Origin: Candidatus Gastranaerophilales bacterium
Lineage (GTDB): Bacteria > Cyanobacteriota > Vampirovibrionia > Gastranaerophilales > Gastranaerophilaceae
Assembly (NCBI GenBank): GCA_944322725.1
Contig: CALUPU010000006.1
Location: forward strand, 1 to 64,000
DNA: 64,000 nucleotides
Reading direction: 5' to 3'
In this document: piece after piece, positions 53,090 to 62,120 of the stretch
Numbering within the stretch: the stretch's first letter is position 1
Layout: every line of letters starts with the position of its first letter
The notes under the pieces: model-generated
Seen by the model: the letters and a program-made list of their open reading frames with translations, nothing else
Database searches by the model: none
Told to the model about the DNA's origin: nothing
Made by a program: the position numbers and the translations under genes

Positions 53090-53611
53090 TTAATCCTTTG
53101 CTGGGGTTGTGTTTTGGGGTGTTGCTATTTCTTCGTTATAAAGAGGGTTTTGCATTAACTCTGCAAGTTCTTCTTCTTGTTTTTCCTTTGTTTTGGCAAA
53201 GTATTTTTGGATTGCCACTTCGGATAGTTGTTTTAGTTCTGCCTTTTTTTCTTCTTCTATATAGGCTTCTTTTGAATGCTCTTTGTGTTTTTCAAGAACT
53301 TTTACTGCTTTTTCGAGTTCTCTTAGTTTGTCTTTTTCTTCTTCCAGTGCTTCCTGTGCTTTTTGTCTGTCAGCTTCAAGTGCTTCACCTTTTACATACA
53401 AATGTTTCAGGTAGGTGTCATAAGCCTCGTACATGGAAAAATCTGCGGAGCGCATGTTGATTCTTGTCTGGGATATTTCTTTATTGTTTCTGTCTATTAA
53501 CCCTTCTATCTTGAGAACCAGAGCCTGTGCGTTTCGTACATTTTGGAGTTGTTCTTCTTTTTTGCGGATTCTGAAGTCCAGAATTTTTTGGAGTCTGTAA
53601 CGAAAAGGCAT
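53090..53611 (-). CDS. fliJ: FliJ-like flagellar export chaperone
   Basis: This 173-residue protein opens FRYRLQKILDFRIRKKEEQLQNV and is almost wholly a long antiparallel coiled coil, the FliJ pattern. FliJ escorts export substrates and couples to the FliI ATPase. It is the first gene of the minus-strand group with the FliK-like and FlgG/F-like genes; fliI is not in the window. Confidence 0.78.
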   Translation of the reverse strand: MPFRYRLQKILDFRIRKKEEQLQNVRNAQALVLKIEGLIDRNNKEISQTRINMRSADFSMYEAYDTYLKHLYVKGEALEADRQKAQEALEEEKDKLRELEKAVKVLEKHKEHSKEAYIEEEKKAELKQLSEVAIQKYFAKTKEKQEEELAELMQNPLYNEEIATPQNTTPAKD

Positions 53612-53908
53612 GGTATCCCACGATTTACTATTACACTAATTCATTATTAAGTATTGCCCTAATGATTACTACATACGTTTGTATGATTATGTTTTAATAA
53701 TACAAAATTAAAAGTCAAACCTTTGCTCTCTATATACTGAAAATCAGCGTAAAACAATTATTACAAATTGTAAAAAAGACTTTTATTCTGAAAATGCTGT
53801 GGTAGACTAGTTTATGGAGATTTGGGTAAATTTTCATCTATTCTGACTAGCAAAAAAATTTTTGAGAGTTCTTATATTATTAGGACTACATGCGATTTAA
53901 GGGAAAAT
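53612..53908. other. Intergenic region between divergent flagellar and GH13 operons
   Basis: This 297-base gap holds no coding sequence I can support. A perfect palindrome, TTACAAATTGTAA (53761-53773), is a possible regulator site. AT-rich stretches elsewhere could hold promoters for both directions, but I cannot place one with confidence. Confidence 0.4.
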
Positions 53909-55012
53909 ATGATTACTGTATCAAACGTAAGCAACAATCAGTTTAATAATCCTGTAAATTCCGGTTCGCACTCCGGAGTGTCCGGCAAGACTTATATTGA
54001 ACACAAGAAGCCCGACAATCGCACCTATAAGGAAGATAAACTTCTTGATAATACTTTTAAAAACAGAATGAATATCAGTATAAGCAAAATGCTTGATATT
54101 CCTTTGATTCATTTTCCCAGAGGTTTAAAAGGTGCACAGGATTATACCTTTTTTGAATATTTACAGACTGCAAAATTCCCCTATTATGTAGGCGGTCCTA
54201 TTCTTGCTGCTTTATTCTATGCAGGTGTTAAAAAGGATAATTTTAAGTCGGCAAAAGCTGCCCGCGCTGTAGCTAAACATATGGCTCTGGGTGTAGGTTT
54301 GTATTATCTGGGTGCGGCTGCTGCAAAATCTATAATAAATCATACTGTTAAGCTGTCGCGGGGTATTGATTTGAGGCATCCTGTTGCACAAGCTGTTTCC
54401 ACAACAACAAATCAGACAGGTATGTATAAAAAAGATGTAGAGTTCCATACTGCATACGAAAGCTGTGAATTTACAAGAACTGATCTTTTATATGACAAAG
54501 AGGGCAAAACACCGGAAGAAATTAACAAAAATTATATTGAACTGGGTAAAAAATACGGTGTAAAAGGAAATCCTGCAGATATTGATCAAACCGTAAAACC
54601 TTTGATTAAGAAGACGATAATTATGGCAAGAGCATGGCAGTACGCTTTGACGGCTTTCTTTGTTACTCTCGGAATCGGTATGGCAAATCAGCCTGCGTGG
54701 ACGGAATCTTCTGCAGACGGTTTTAAAAATACAATCAGATACGGCATATTGGGAAGAAAAGTTTCTCTTAAAAATCGTATTAATAATACTAAGAAAGCTT
54801 TTTATGATTACACGATTAAACCTTTTGCAAAAAGCTTTATGCAATTCTGGAAAGGTCACAGCAAAGCTTCTTCAATTGTTGGAAAGTCTGTTATTCTTGC
54901 AACGGCAGTAGCTACTCTTACTGCAATTTCTTTGATAGTTGGAAAAACTTCCGCAAGAAGTCACAAAATTGAAAAAACAGATTCTCCGAAAGAAAATGAG
55001 GTGCAAAAATAG
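53909..55012 (+). CDS. Lineage-specific membrane protein, first of the GH13 operon
   Basis: The start is ATG 53909, six bases after AAGGGAA; a longer frame from 53822 lacks such a site. The 367-residue protein has an asparagine/serine-rich N-terminus, hydrophobic segments near 97-115 and 130-150, and near 255-275 and 335-355, and a lysine-rich tail. The stretch IINHTVKLSRGIDLRHPVAQ resembles PKILGAPIKALYGVDINQKY of the next gene, so the two share a membrane module. No catalytic motif. Its stop directly precedes the next start. Confidence 0.6.
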   Translation: MITVSNVSNNQFNNPVNSGSHSGVSGKTYIEHKKPDNRTYKEDKLLDNTFKNRMNISISKMLDIPLIHFPRGLKGAQDYTFFEYLQTAKFPYYVGGPILAALFYAGVKKDNFKSAKAARAVAKHMALGVGLYYLGAAAAKSIINHTVKLSRGIDLRHPVAQAVSTTTNQTGMYKKDVEFHTAYESCEFTRTDLLYDKEGKTPEEINKNYIELGKKYGVKGNPADIDQTVKPLIKKTIIMARAWQYALTAFFVTLGIGMANQPAWTESSADGFKNTIRYGILGRKVSLKNRINNTKKAFYDYTIKPFAKSFMQFWKGHSKASSIVGKSVILATAVATLTAISLIVGKTSARSHKIEKTDSPKENEVQK

Positions 55013-58000
55013 ATGGGCAGTTTAATTAACTCTATACCTGTTTATAAGCCTCAACAAGCGCCGCAGAAACCTGTTCCTGCTGTTTCTGTATCGTCTCATG
55101 CTGCGCCTTCTAACCGTTTACTCAGTGACATTATTAACAAATATCCGCAGGATAAGATTTATACATATGTTCCTGCTGAGCCGTTAAGTCCGGCAAGAAC
55201 AAAGCCGGTTGGGGTTTCTGCCAGAAAACCTTCAGGTGAACTTATTAAGGAGAATTTTTTCCAGTCTGTAGGCCGCACTGTAAAATCATACGGCGATTAT
55301 GCAAAATATTTTTATAATGCTGCATTCAAAGGCGAAGGAAAAGATTATACGGTAGGCAAAATCAATGACCTTTCTATCAGAGCAGGTTCTCTGGGGATTG
55401 CTACTGTGCTTGCTGCTTCAAAAATATTTCCGTTTGCAAGAGGTATGGAGTTTGTCGGTCTGGCAACATGGTTTGCCTCAATGGCTGTATGGCCGAAAAT
55501 TCTCGGGGCGCCAATCAAAGCTTTGTATGGTGTTGACATAAATCAGAAATACAAGAATTCCGACGGGATGATTAAAGATGTTTTTGAAGACAATCAATAC
55601 CGTCCGATGGATATTTACAGATATGCCGACAAAAATGGAAAACCTTTAACTAAAGAAGAGTACTTTAAAAAGTATGACCATGAATATGTTTATCTTGAAA
55701 AAATCGGTGACAAACTCGGGCTGGACAAAGATATCAAGAACAGAAACGAAGCAACCATGAATAAGATGGGGCAGGTTGCTGTTCAGGGAAGAACTCTGTG
55801 GATGATGACAGCCGGTGTTATGACGCCTGTTGTTTCTTCTATTGTTGCGGATGCTGCCCAGAAGCCTCTTAAAGATGCAATTGAAAAAACAAGATATACA
55901 AAAAATGAGAATATTCTTATAAAATTGGAATCTAATGTAAGGGAACTTTTAGGTGAAAAGGGTAATGTAAAAGTTACTGACATAGACAAGATTTATGAAA
56001 AACTGGATTTAAAAGTTTCTCCTAATGTCGAACATCGTTTCAACTCTCTTCTTTCGGAAAACGGTGAATTGACACAGGCGCAATTTAACGAGTTAAACAG
56101 ATTTTTTGAAAAAAGATTCTATGGTACGGGATACTATGATTCTGTTCGTGCTGCAATGAGCAAAGACAGCAAAATGACAGAGCCTGTTATCAATTTAACC
56201 GAAGAACTGAAAAATAAACTTGTGGAAATTTCCAGACAGTCTTTTGAAGAAGTAATTAATGCTCTGCCGGAAAGCTATAAACGCCAGATTCCCGAAAAAA
56301 TCTCTAACTATGCAGGCATGAGCGAAAATGAAATAAAAGCTTTGTTCGATGATATGTTTGTCCAGGGCAATGTTCGTCTTAATCTGCAGCAATCTATTGC
56401 GTTGAAAGACAGAATGCCTGCTTATGCTATTGCACGTTTTGAAGAAGTTAAAGGTCGTAATCCTTTCTTAGTCAAACTTGTCAGTAATGCAAGAATTAAA
56501 ATGAACGAAAAGCTTAATGCTCTTTATGAATCAGAGAAACGATATATTGTTTCCGCTGATGAGATGAAGAAATTATTCCGTTTCGGAGAATTGAATCGTC
56601 AGTTAAAAGGCAGATTGAGCCTGTTTGAACGCGCTACTATCAAGAATATTTCCGAAGCAGCAACAGCTGTTGCCTGGGAAAGGGTTCCTCAAGAATATCT
56701 CAAGGCGCTTGGATTCAGCAACAAAGAACTGGCTGCTCTTGCGATATCAGATTCATCTTTTGCAAGCAAGATTATTACAAAAAGATTTGAAGCTATTGCC
56801 TCTAAACCCGAAGAGTATCAAAAAGTAATCAAGACAATGTCCGAGTTTGCGAAGAAAGCTGTTTCCAAAGAAGAAAAAGCCGTTATTCGTTTAATAGGAA
56901 CTATTGATAATCCGGGTGTTTTGATAAAAGTTAAAGAATTAATGGAATCTGTTGCGCAGGCAAACTTCGGTCACAACATGCAAGAAACTATAACTGCTTC
57001 TTATATGCAAAAAATTCGAAATGTTCAACGTAAGATGAGAAATACGGTTGATTCTTTTGTTCGTCCGATAAAAGCTCTTGATTTGTTCCACAGAATTGAT
57101 GATGCTGTCAGCTGGGTTGTCGGTGCTGCGGAAGAAGGCAGAGGCGGATTTGCGGAACGCAAGAATAATCCAGCTTATCATATGTTTGAAAATATGTCTT
57201 ATGCTAAGGCAAGAAAATCCGTTAACAGATATCTTAAAGATATTATTCTGCAAAAGAACGATATCAATAACTGGACAACAAAAATGGAACATGATTTGCC
57301 CGGTGCAAAAAGAGGTTTGAAGTACTCAAAAGATGTATTGTGCACCGTAGCTGACGTGATATTTGAGGAACTTCATCCTGATACAGTTCGTGCAATCAGA
57401 GGTGAAATCCCTGAGAAATTTGCAGCAAATGAAGATTTTATTACCAAGATTAATGCTAATAACAGGGTGATGAAGGCTAAGTTCCTGCGTATAAAAAATG
57501 AACTTACTAAAGAAGACACTCTGGTTATGCAGAGTCTTGGAGATATTGTTGAGATTTTGAAAAACGGCAGTCCTAATGCTAAGGAAGCAAGAGTTAAAGC
57601 TGCAAAACTTTTGCAAGAGATTATAAAGGACAAACTTACGGATGTACGGTCTAACTGGGATCTTAACGAACTTAAGAATTATAAGACTGTTTTAGATGAT
57701 TTTATTACTAATAAAGCCTATTCTGTAATGCCGAATGGTGAAAAATATGGTATTCAAGGTGCTATTGATTTATTAACTAAAAAAGGAAGTATGACTGAAT
57801 TCTGGTCTTCAAACAAGGCTATATCTGAATCTACCGGTAAAAATATCACAGATTTCCTTTCTTCTGCCGCTCAGAATGTAAGAGCAAGAAATAAATGGAC
57901 AAAACTTGTATACGGTTTATTGTTTGGAACTCTTGCCGTATCTGCTGTTACTATTGCTCGTATGGGCAGAACAAATATATTTAACACTGATAAATACGAA

Positions 58001-58033
58001 TATAAAAACAAAGCCGAAGGAGCCGACAGATAA
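55013..58033 (+). CDS. Large lineage-specific membrane-associated helical protein
   Basis: The 1006-residue product has a proline-rich N-terminal 70 residues, hydrophobic segments near 124-141, 145-165 and 262-282, a very long helical middle (300-950) rich in charged residues, and one C-terminal membrane helix (965-983). No enzyme motif is visible. It may be a scaffold holding the operon's glycosidase at the membrane. Its ATG follows the previous stop with no gap and its own stop overlaps the GH13 start by one base (TAATG), so the three are made together. Confidence 0.65.
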   Translation: MGSLINSIPVYKPQQAPQKPVPAVSVSSHAAPSNRLLSDIINKYPQDKIYTYVPAEPLSPARTKPVGVSARKPSGELIKENFFQSVGRTVKSYGDYAKYFYNAAFKGEGKDYTVGKINDLSIRAGSLGIATVLAASKIFPFARGMEFVGLATWFASMAVWPKILGAPIKALYGVDINQKYKNSDGMIKDVFEDNQYRPMDIYRYADKNGKPLTKEEYFKKYDHEYVYLEKIGDKLGLDKDIKNRNEATMNKMGQVAVQGRTLWMMTAGVMTPVVSSIVADAAQKPLKDAIEKTRYTKNENILIKLESNVRELLGEKGNVKVTDIDKIYEKLDLKVSPNVEHRFNSLLSENGELTQAQFNELNRFFEKRFYGTGYYDSVRAAMSKDSKMTEPVINLTEELKNKLVEISRQSFEEVINALPESYKRQIPEKISNYAGMSENEIKALFDDMFVQGNVRLNLQQSIALKDRMPAYAIARFEEVKGRNPFLVKLVSNARIKMNEKLNALYESEKRYIVSADEMKKLFRFGELNRQLKGRLSLFERATIKNISEAATAVAWERVPQEYLKALGFSNKELAALAISDSSFASKIITKRFEAIASKPEEYQKVIKTMSEFAKKAVSKEEKAVIRLIGTIDNPGVLIKVKELMESVAQANFGHNMQETITASYMQKIRNVQRKMRNTVDSFVRPIKALDLFHRIDDAVSWVVGAAEEGRGGFAERKNNPAYHMFENMSYAKARKSVNRYLKDIILQKNDINNWTTKMEHDLPGAKRGLKYSKDVLCTVADVIFEELHPDTVRAIRGEIPEKFAANEDFITKINANNRVMKAKFLRIKNELTKEDTLVMQSLGDIVEILKNGSPNAKEARVKAAKLLQEIIKDKLTDVRSNWDLNELKNYKTVLDDFITNKAYSVMPNGEKYGIQGAIDLLTKKGSMTEFWSSNKAISESTGKNITDFLSSAAQNVRARNKWTKLVYGLLFGTLAVSAVTIARMGRTNIFNTDKYEYKNKAEGADR

Positions 58034-60279
58034 TGATATTGAATAACATTACATCTTATACTCCGCATGTGAATTTTAATTTTAAGGCATCTTTGCTTAA
58101 TCAGATGATGCAAAAAAACGCTGCTTCTTCTGTTTCGATTCCTTCTGAAAATACATATATCCCGAACACAAATCCTGGGTATATTCCGGTTGTTTCACCT
58201 GCTGCTGAAAAATATAATAAATCAGTGCGTCAGGGCAGTCTGCTTACATCAATGATAAACAGGTTGAATCCGTCTATATCCGTACCTGTAGCTGCTCCTG
58301 CTGCTGTTTCTCCGTCAGCGGTGATTCCGGTTCAGGGGTATAGGAATAACCTGCGTTCAATGTTCCAGAATAATCAGGCAGTTATCTATGCAATGATACC
58401 GAGAACTTTTAATGCTAAAGATACTGACGGAAACGGACTTATTGAAGGTGATGAAGAGCCCGGATATTTTACAAACATGGTTGAGCGCCTTGATGAATTA
58501 AAAACATACGGTATCAATACTTTACACTGGCTGCCGATAAATCCCCCGGGTGAAAAAGCCGCAAAGGGTAATGCAGGTTCTGTATATGCTCCTAAAGACT
58601 ATTTGACGATAGATCCGGCTCTTGATGATCCGAGAAATCCTATGTCTGTTAATGAAGAGGCAAAGTATGCTATAAATGAATGCCACAAAAGAGGCATTAA
58701 GGTTATGGTAGACCTGCCAAGCTGCATGTCTGTAGATTTGTATGATGCAAGAGAGGATTTGAGAGCTACTGATGCAAACAACAATCCTAAAACTCCTGAA
58801 GGCTGGGAGGATATAAGGATGTTCAACCCCTGGGAAGATGCTGATCGTAAAATTTTGAACAGAGCACTTCTCGATTATCACAAGAAATTTATTGATTTGT
58901 GTTTGGAACTCGGTATAGACGGTATAAGAGCAGATGTAGGAAGAGCCAAACCGCCGGAATTCTGGGATGAACTTATTTCATACACCAGAAGCAAAGATTC
59001 TGAATTCGCTTTTCTTGCGGAATGCTATACATACGAAGATGCTTCTCCTATGAAAAATATGCCTGCTGATCGTCCGGAAGAAGCTTTAGAGTCAGGATTT
59101 GACTCTTTCTACGGTCAGTACCACATATTCCATCAGTGGAAAGCAAAAGATTTTCATAAATTTGTTGAACAGAGTCTTGATATGACAAAAAATCATGATA
59201 AGGGTAAGTCACTAATAGGTTCGTTTGCTACACACGATGACAAGAGCCCTATGTCTAACGGCGGTCCTGATTATTGCATGATGACAAATGTTGTGCAGGC
59301 TACACTGCCCATGACCAACCCTTATATAGTAACCGGTTTTGAGTCAGGTGACAGATATATTTATAAATATAAGGATGAATTTGTACACAGGACATTTAAC
59401 GAGTTGCTTGAATTGCCTCTTTACAAAGGGACAGTTGAAAGTTTATTGACTTTAATTGATGCCAAATTGTACATGGATGAACTTAACGAATCAGGCAATA
59501 GCAATATGACAATAGGTCAGTTGTCTCAGGATTCTAAATATTCAAAAATTGTTGACGCACTTTCTTCATTTGAAAATATAAACAAGTTTATACAAAGTAA
59601 TCCTTCTATAACACTTGCACAAATCCAAAATATACCTGTATTAAAAGAGGACTTTGGATATGTTCAGACGCTTTATAATCAGGTAAAATCATTGAAAGTT
59701 CTAATGAAATCAGATAATGCGAGAAATATGAGTATAGAACAGCTGAGCAAATCTCCTGAATTTAAGAACATAATTCAATATTTTGAAAATTATTTCCTGA
59801 CAAAAGACAATATAAAATATTATGTTTCACCTGAACATGTGGATATTTTTAACAAGGCTGCAAAACCGGAAGGAGACAATCCTGAAATAGGTCAGCACTT
59901 CGGCTATCTTATGAACTGTGTAAGACCAAAATACGGTGAATTGATTACAAAGGGTAATTATATAGAACTGAATGTAAAAAATAACGGCAGGGATGAGGTT
60001 ATTGCCTATGCAAGATGCAAAGACGGCAAGACACTTGTTACAATTGTGAACCATGATGTAAATGCGAGACAGAAGGTTAAAGTTGAAATCCCCGGTCTGA
60101 AGTCTACTCAGGTTCTTACTGATTTATCGCCTAAATACGGCACAGGCAGCAGCTGGGCAGCAAAAGAAAATGAAATAGAGATTGATTTGGGTCCTGCTCA
60201 GGCTCACATATTCGAAGTAGACACGCCTTATCTTACGGAATCAGTAAGTCCTGACAAAGTATTCCAGCAGAATTTATAA
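58033..60279 (+). CDS. GH13 alpha-amylase-family glycosidase without a signal peptide
   Basis: The 748-residue enzyme has a proline/serine-rich N-terminal 105 residues with no signal peptide, then a GH13 barrel. The Ca-loop reads DTDGNGLIEGDE (130-141), the nucleophile is Asp301 (GIRADVGRA), the acid is Glu330 (FLAEC) and the third acid is in FATHDD (401-403). Region I reads VDLPSCMS, lacking the usual NH pair. A helical insert of about 150 residues (453-605) precedes a C-terminal beta domain. It may act on glycogen, trehalose or another alpha-glucan inside the cell. The unusual region I suggests an atypical substrate or weak activity. Confidence 0.85.
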   Translation: MILNNITSYTPHVNFNFKASLLNQMMQKNAASSVSIPSENTYIPNTNPGYIPVVSPAAEKYNKSVRQGSLLTSMINRLNPSISVPVAAPAAVSPSAVIPVQGYRNNLRSMFQNNQAVIYAMIPRTFNAKDTDGNGLIEGDEEPGYFTNMVERLDELKTYGINTLHWLPINPPGEKAAKGNAGSVYAPKDYLTIDPALDDPRNPMSVNEEAKYAINECHKRGIKVMVDLPSCMSVDLYDAREDLRATDANNNPKTPEGWEDIRMFNPWEDADRKILNRALLDYHKKFIDLCLELGIDGIRADVGRAKPPEFWDELISYTRSKDSEFAFLAECYTYEDASPMKNMPADRPEEALESGFDSFYGQYHIFHQWKAKDFHKFVEQSLDMTKNHDKGKSLIGSFATHDDKSPMSNGGPDYCMMTNVVQATLPMTNPYIVTGFESGDRYIYKYKDEFVHRTFNELLELPLYKGTVESLLTLIDAKLYMDELNESGNSNMTIGQLSQDSKYSKIVDALSSFENINKFIQSNPSITLAQIQNIPVLKEDFGYVQTLYNQVKSLKVLMKSDNARNMSIEQLSKSPEFKNIIQYFENYFLTKDNIKYYVSPEHVDIFNKAAKPEGDNPEIGQHFGYLMNCVRPKYGELITKGNYIELNVKNNGRDEVIAYARCKDGKTLVTIVNHDVNARQKVKVEIPGLKSTQVLTDLSPKYGTGSSWAAKENEIEIDLGPAQAHIFEVDTPYLTESVSPDKVFQQNL

Positions 60280-60314
60280 TTTGTCTGAAAATTTGAGACA
60301 GGAAAAATTTTGAA

Positions 60315-60560
60315 TTAGACTTCTAAGAAGAGTTTTCTTCCTACGATATTAGGTTTGCCGTTATAATAACCCGCAAAATAACCGCCTCTTACAGGCTGGT
60401 TTTTGCCGTAAAAGTTCGTATTTACAGATGAATTTGACATAAAAGGATTAGATGATTGTGCTGCAAAAGGGTTTACCGATGCGGGTTTGACCGGTGCAAT
60501 TGCTGTTGATCTTGATGGAGTGAGTGCTTTTGATATGAAGCCTACGAGATTTTCAATCAT
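60315..60560 (-). CDS. Small asparagine/serine/proline-rich protein
   Basis: This 81-residue protein has GGAAAGGA upstream of its ATG, a good ribosome binding site. The first 20 residues could form a helix (MIENLVGFISKAL), followed by a proline/serine/asparagine-rich part and YFAGYYNGKPNIVGRKLFLEV. The composition resembles the N-termini of other lineage-specific proteins in this window. Function unknown. Confidence 0.55.
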   Translation of the reverse strand: MIENLVGFISKALTPSRSTAIAPVKPASVNPFAAQSSNPFMSNSSVNTNFYGKNQPVRGGYFAGYYNGKPNIVGRKLFLEV

Positions 60561-60766
60561 AATAATCCTTTCCGGAATCTAAAAGGCGGGGAACCGACCG
60601 AATCCTAATTTACCACTTTTTTGTTTATAAGAATAATTTAGTATTAGTCATGATTATTATAATACTTTATTAAAATTTGTTAAGAGTATTTTTCAAAAAA
60701 TCACCCGAACTGCGTATGCAAACAGAGTTTGGAAGTGGCAGAATATTATCAACAGGAGATGAGTTT

Positions 60767-60973
60767 ATGATAAAAAAATGTCCTTTTAATTTTGATGCCT
60801 GCACACCGGAATGTGCTTTATTTATTGCTCCTACAGACTTAAATGAGTTGGTTTCAAATCGTTTAACAAGTATTGGTGTTTATGACAGGACTCATGGTAT
60901 GTGTTCTTTTAAAAATCACGCGTTAGCAAAAAGCAGAGAAATTTTTGAAAAAAGTCAGGCAAATAAATTTTAA
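60767..60973 (+). CDS. Small cysteine-cluster protein
   Basis: I start at ATG 60767, eight bases after AGGAG; a frame from 60677 is longer but unsupported. The 68-residue protein begins MIKKCPFNFDACTPECALF and has a later CSFKNH, giving four cysteines in the C-x6-C-x3-C...C spacing that fits a metal or iron-sulfur site. Small proteins with a CP...C....CAL pattern are widespread but poorly described. Function unknown. Confidence 0.6.
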   Translation: MIKKCPFNFDACTPECALFIAPTDLNELVSNRLTSIGVYDRTHGMCSFKNHALAKSREIFEKSQANKF

Positions 60974-61002
60974 TTTTTAGAAAAACTTATTATACTTAAA
61001 TC

Positions 61003-61986
61003 ATGAGTGAGATTAATCTCGGACAATTTATAAAAAATGTGTTTGATTACAGCACAGGCAAGCCTCCTGCTCAGCAGCCCGGAAAGGTTGCTAACGAGAA
61101 TTTTCAGCGTGCACAAAACGAAGCAATGAAAATGGTTCAGCAGACTGCCCAGAATATTGCAAATAACTTTGTGCGTCAGCAGGACATACTCAACACACAG
61201 ATGATGTTAAAAGAACTGTCAAATGTGGAAAAGTCATGGCTGATGAAAAACATGTTTAATTTTCCTGAGAATATTGCGCAGCTTCTGGAACAGATTGTTA
61301 CACAGGGCAAAGCCGTAAGTGCTAAAGAGTTGTCATTGCTGATGACGCAGGAATTGGATATATCAAAACTTCTTGTACTTTTACAGACCAACGGCAAGAC
61401 CGCATTGGACAAGCTTGCAAAGATGATTGCTACAATGAACCAATCCGGGATATATAACACCCAGCAGTTAAAAGAAATGTCTGTTTTGATAAATGCCTGT
61501 ATACCTGCAAATGATGCTTCTCAGGCGCAGATATTGAAGAGTTTTATGGTTATGTATCTGCCCTGGCTGCCTTTAAACGAAAGTGCCGGTTTTAATTTTG
61601 GTGCGGATGCTGCCTCAGAAGAAGGCAAAAGTGCCGGTGATGACACTATAACGATTGTTATTACTACTAAAAACTACGGCATTGTTAAAATTCTTTTGTT
61701 TAAAGAAAAAAATGCTTTTTCCATGGATGTTAATTGCAGCGAGGATTTCCCTAAAGAGCGTTTTAATGAATCTGTCAAAGGAGAGAACGCGCTTCATCTT
61801 GAGTCTAATCCGACATACACGGTCAGAAAATCACAGGAAAATGATAAAGAAAATGAGTTGAAAGTAGAGTTTTCAAAGTCTGCAAAAATTTCTCCTCAGT
61901 TATTGATAATTGTGCATGCAATAATCAGGATAGTTACAGAGTTGGACAAGATAGGTTCTTTACAGCAACAGAGAAAAAACTCTTAA
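61003..61986 (+). CDS. Probable second flagellar hook-length-control-type protein
   Basis: The 327-residue product has a polar, helical N-terminal two thirds (glutamine-rich near 20-60, WLMKNMFNFPENIAQLLEQIV) and a C-terminal domain with MVMYLPWLPLNES followed by the strand-rich ITIVITTKNYGIVKILLF. That WLPLN-strand layout occurs in some FliK-like proteins of flagellar operons. The evidence is weak, and the neighbouring genes here are not flagellar. Its stop overlaps the convergent small gene by three bases. Confidence 0.4.
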   Translation: MSEINLGQFIKNVFDYSTGKPPAQQPGKVANENFQRAQNEAMKMVQQTAQNIANNFVRQQDILNTQMMLKELSNVEKSWLMKNMFNFPENIAQLLEQIVTQGKAVSAKELSLLMTQELDISKLLVLLQTNGKTALDKLAKMIATMNQSGIYNTQQLKEMSVLINACIPANDASQAQILKSFMVMYLPWLPLNESAGFNFGADAASEEGKSAGDDTITIVITTKNYGIVKILLFKEKNAFSMDVNCSEDFPKERFNESVKGENALHLESNPTYTVRKSQENDKENELKVEFSKSAKISPQLLIIVHAIIRIVTELDKIGSLQQQRKNS

Positions 61987-62120
61987 GCTGTTTTTATATT
62001 TTGTGTTTTCAATGCTTTTTCATATGCAAGAGATTTTAAAAGGCTTGCTTTTAAAACATCGTTCAATGATTCGTGTTTTTTGTAGATAGAATTTTCTTTT
62101 CTGTCAGAGTATTTTTTCAT
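61983..62120 (-). CDS. Small 45-residue protein coupled to aroF
   Basis: The ATG overlaps the stop of the DAHP synthase gene in a TAATG arrangement, and the frame runs to a stop inside the end of the convergent gene. The sequence (MKKYSDRKENSIYKKHESLN, then VLKASLLKSLAYEKALKTQNIKTA) is basic and looks helical. Coupling to aroF argues that it is real; I do not recognise a family. Confidence 0.5.
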   Translation of the reverse strand: MKKYSDRKENSIYKKHESLNDVLKASLLKSLAYEKALKTQNIKTA

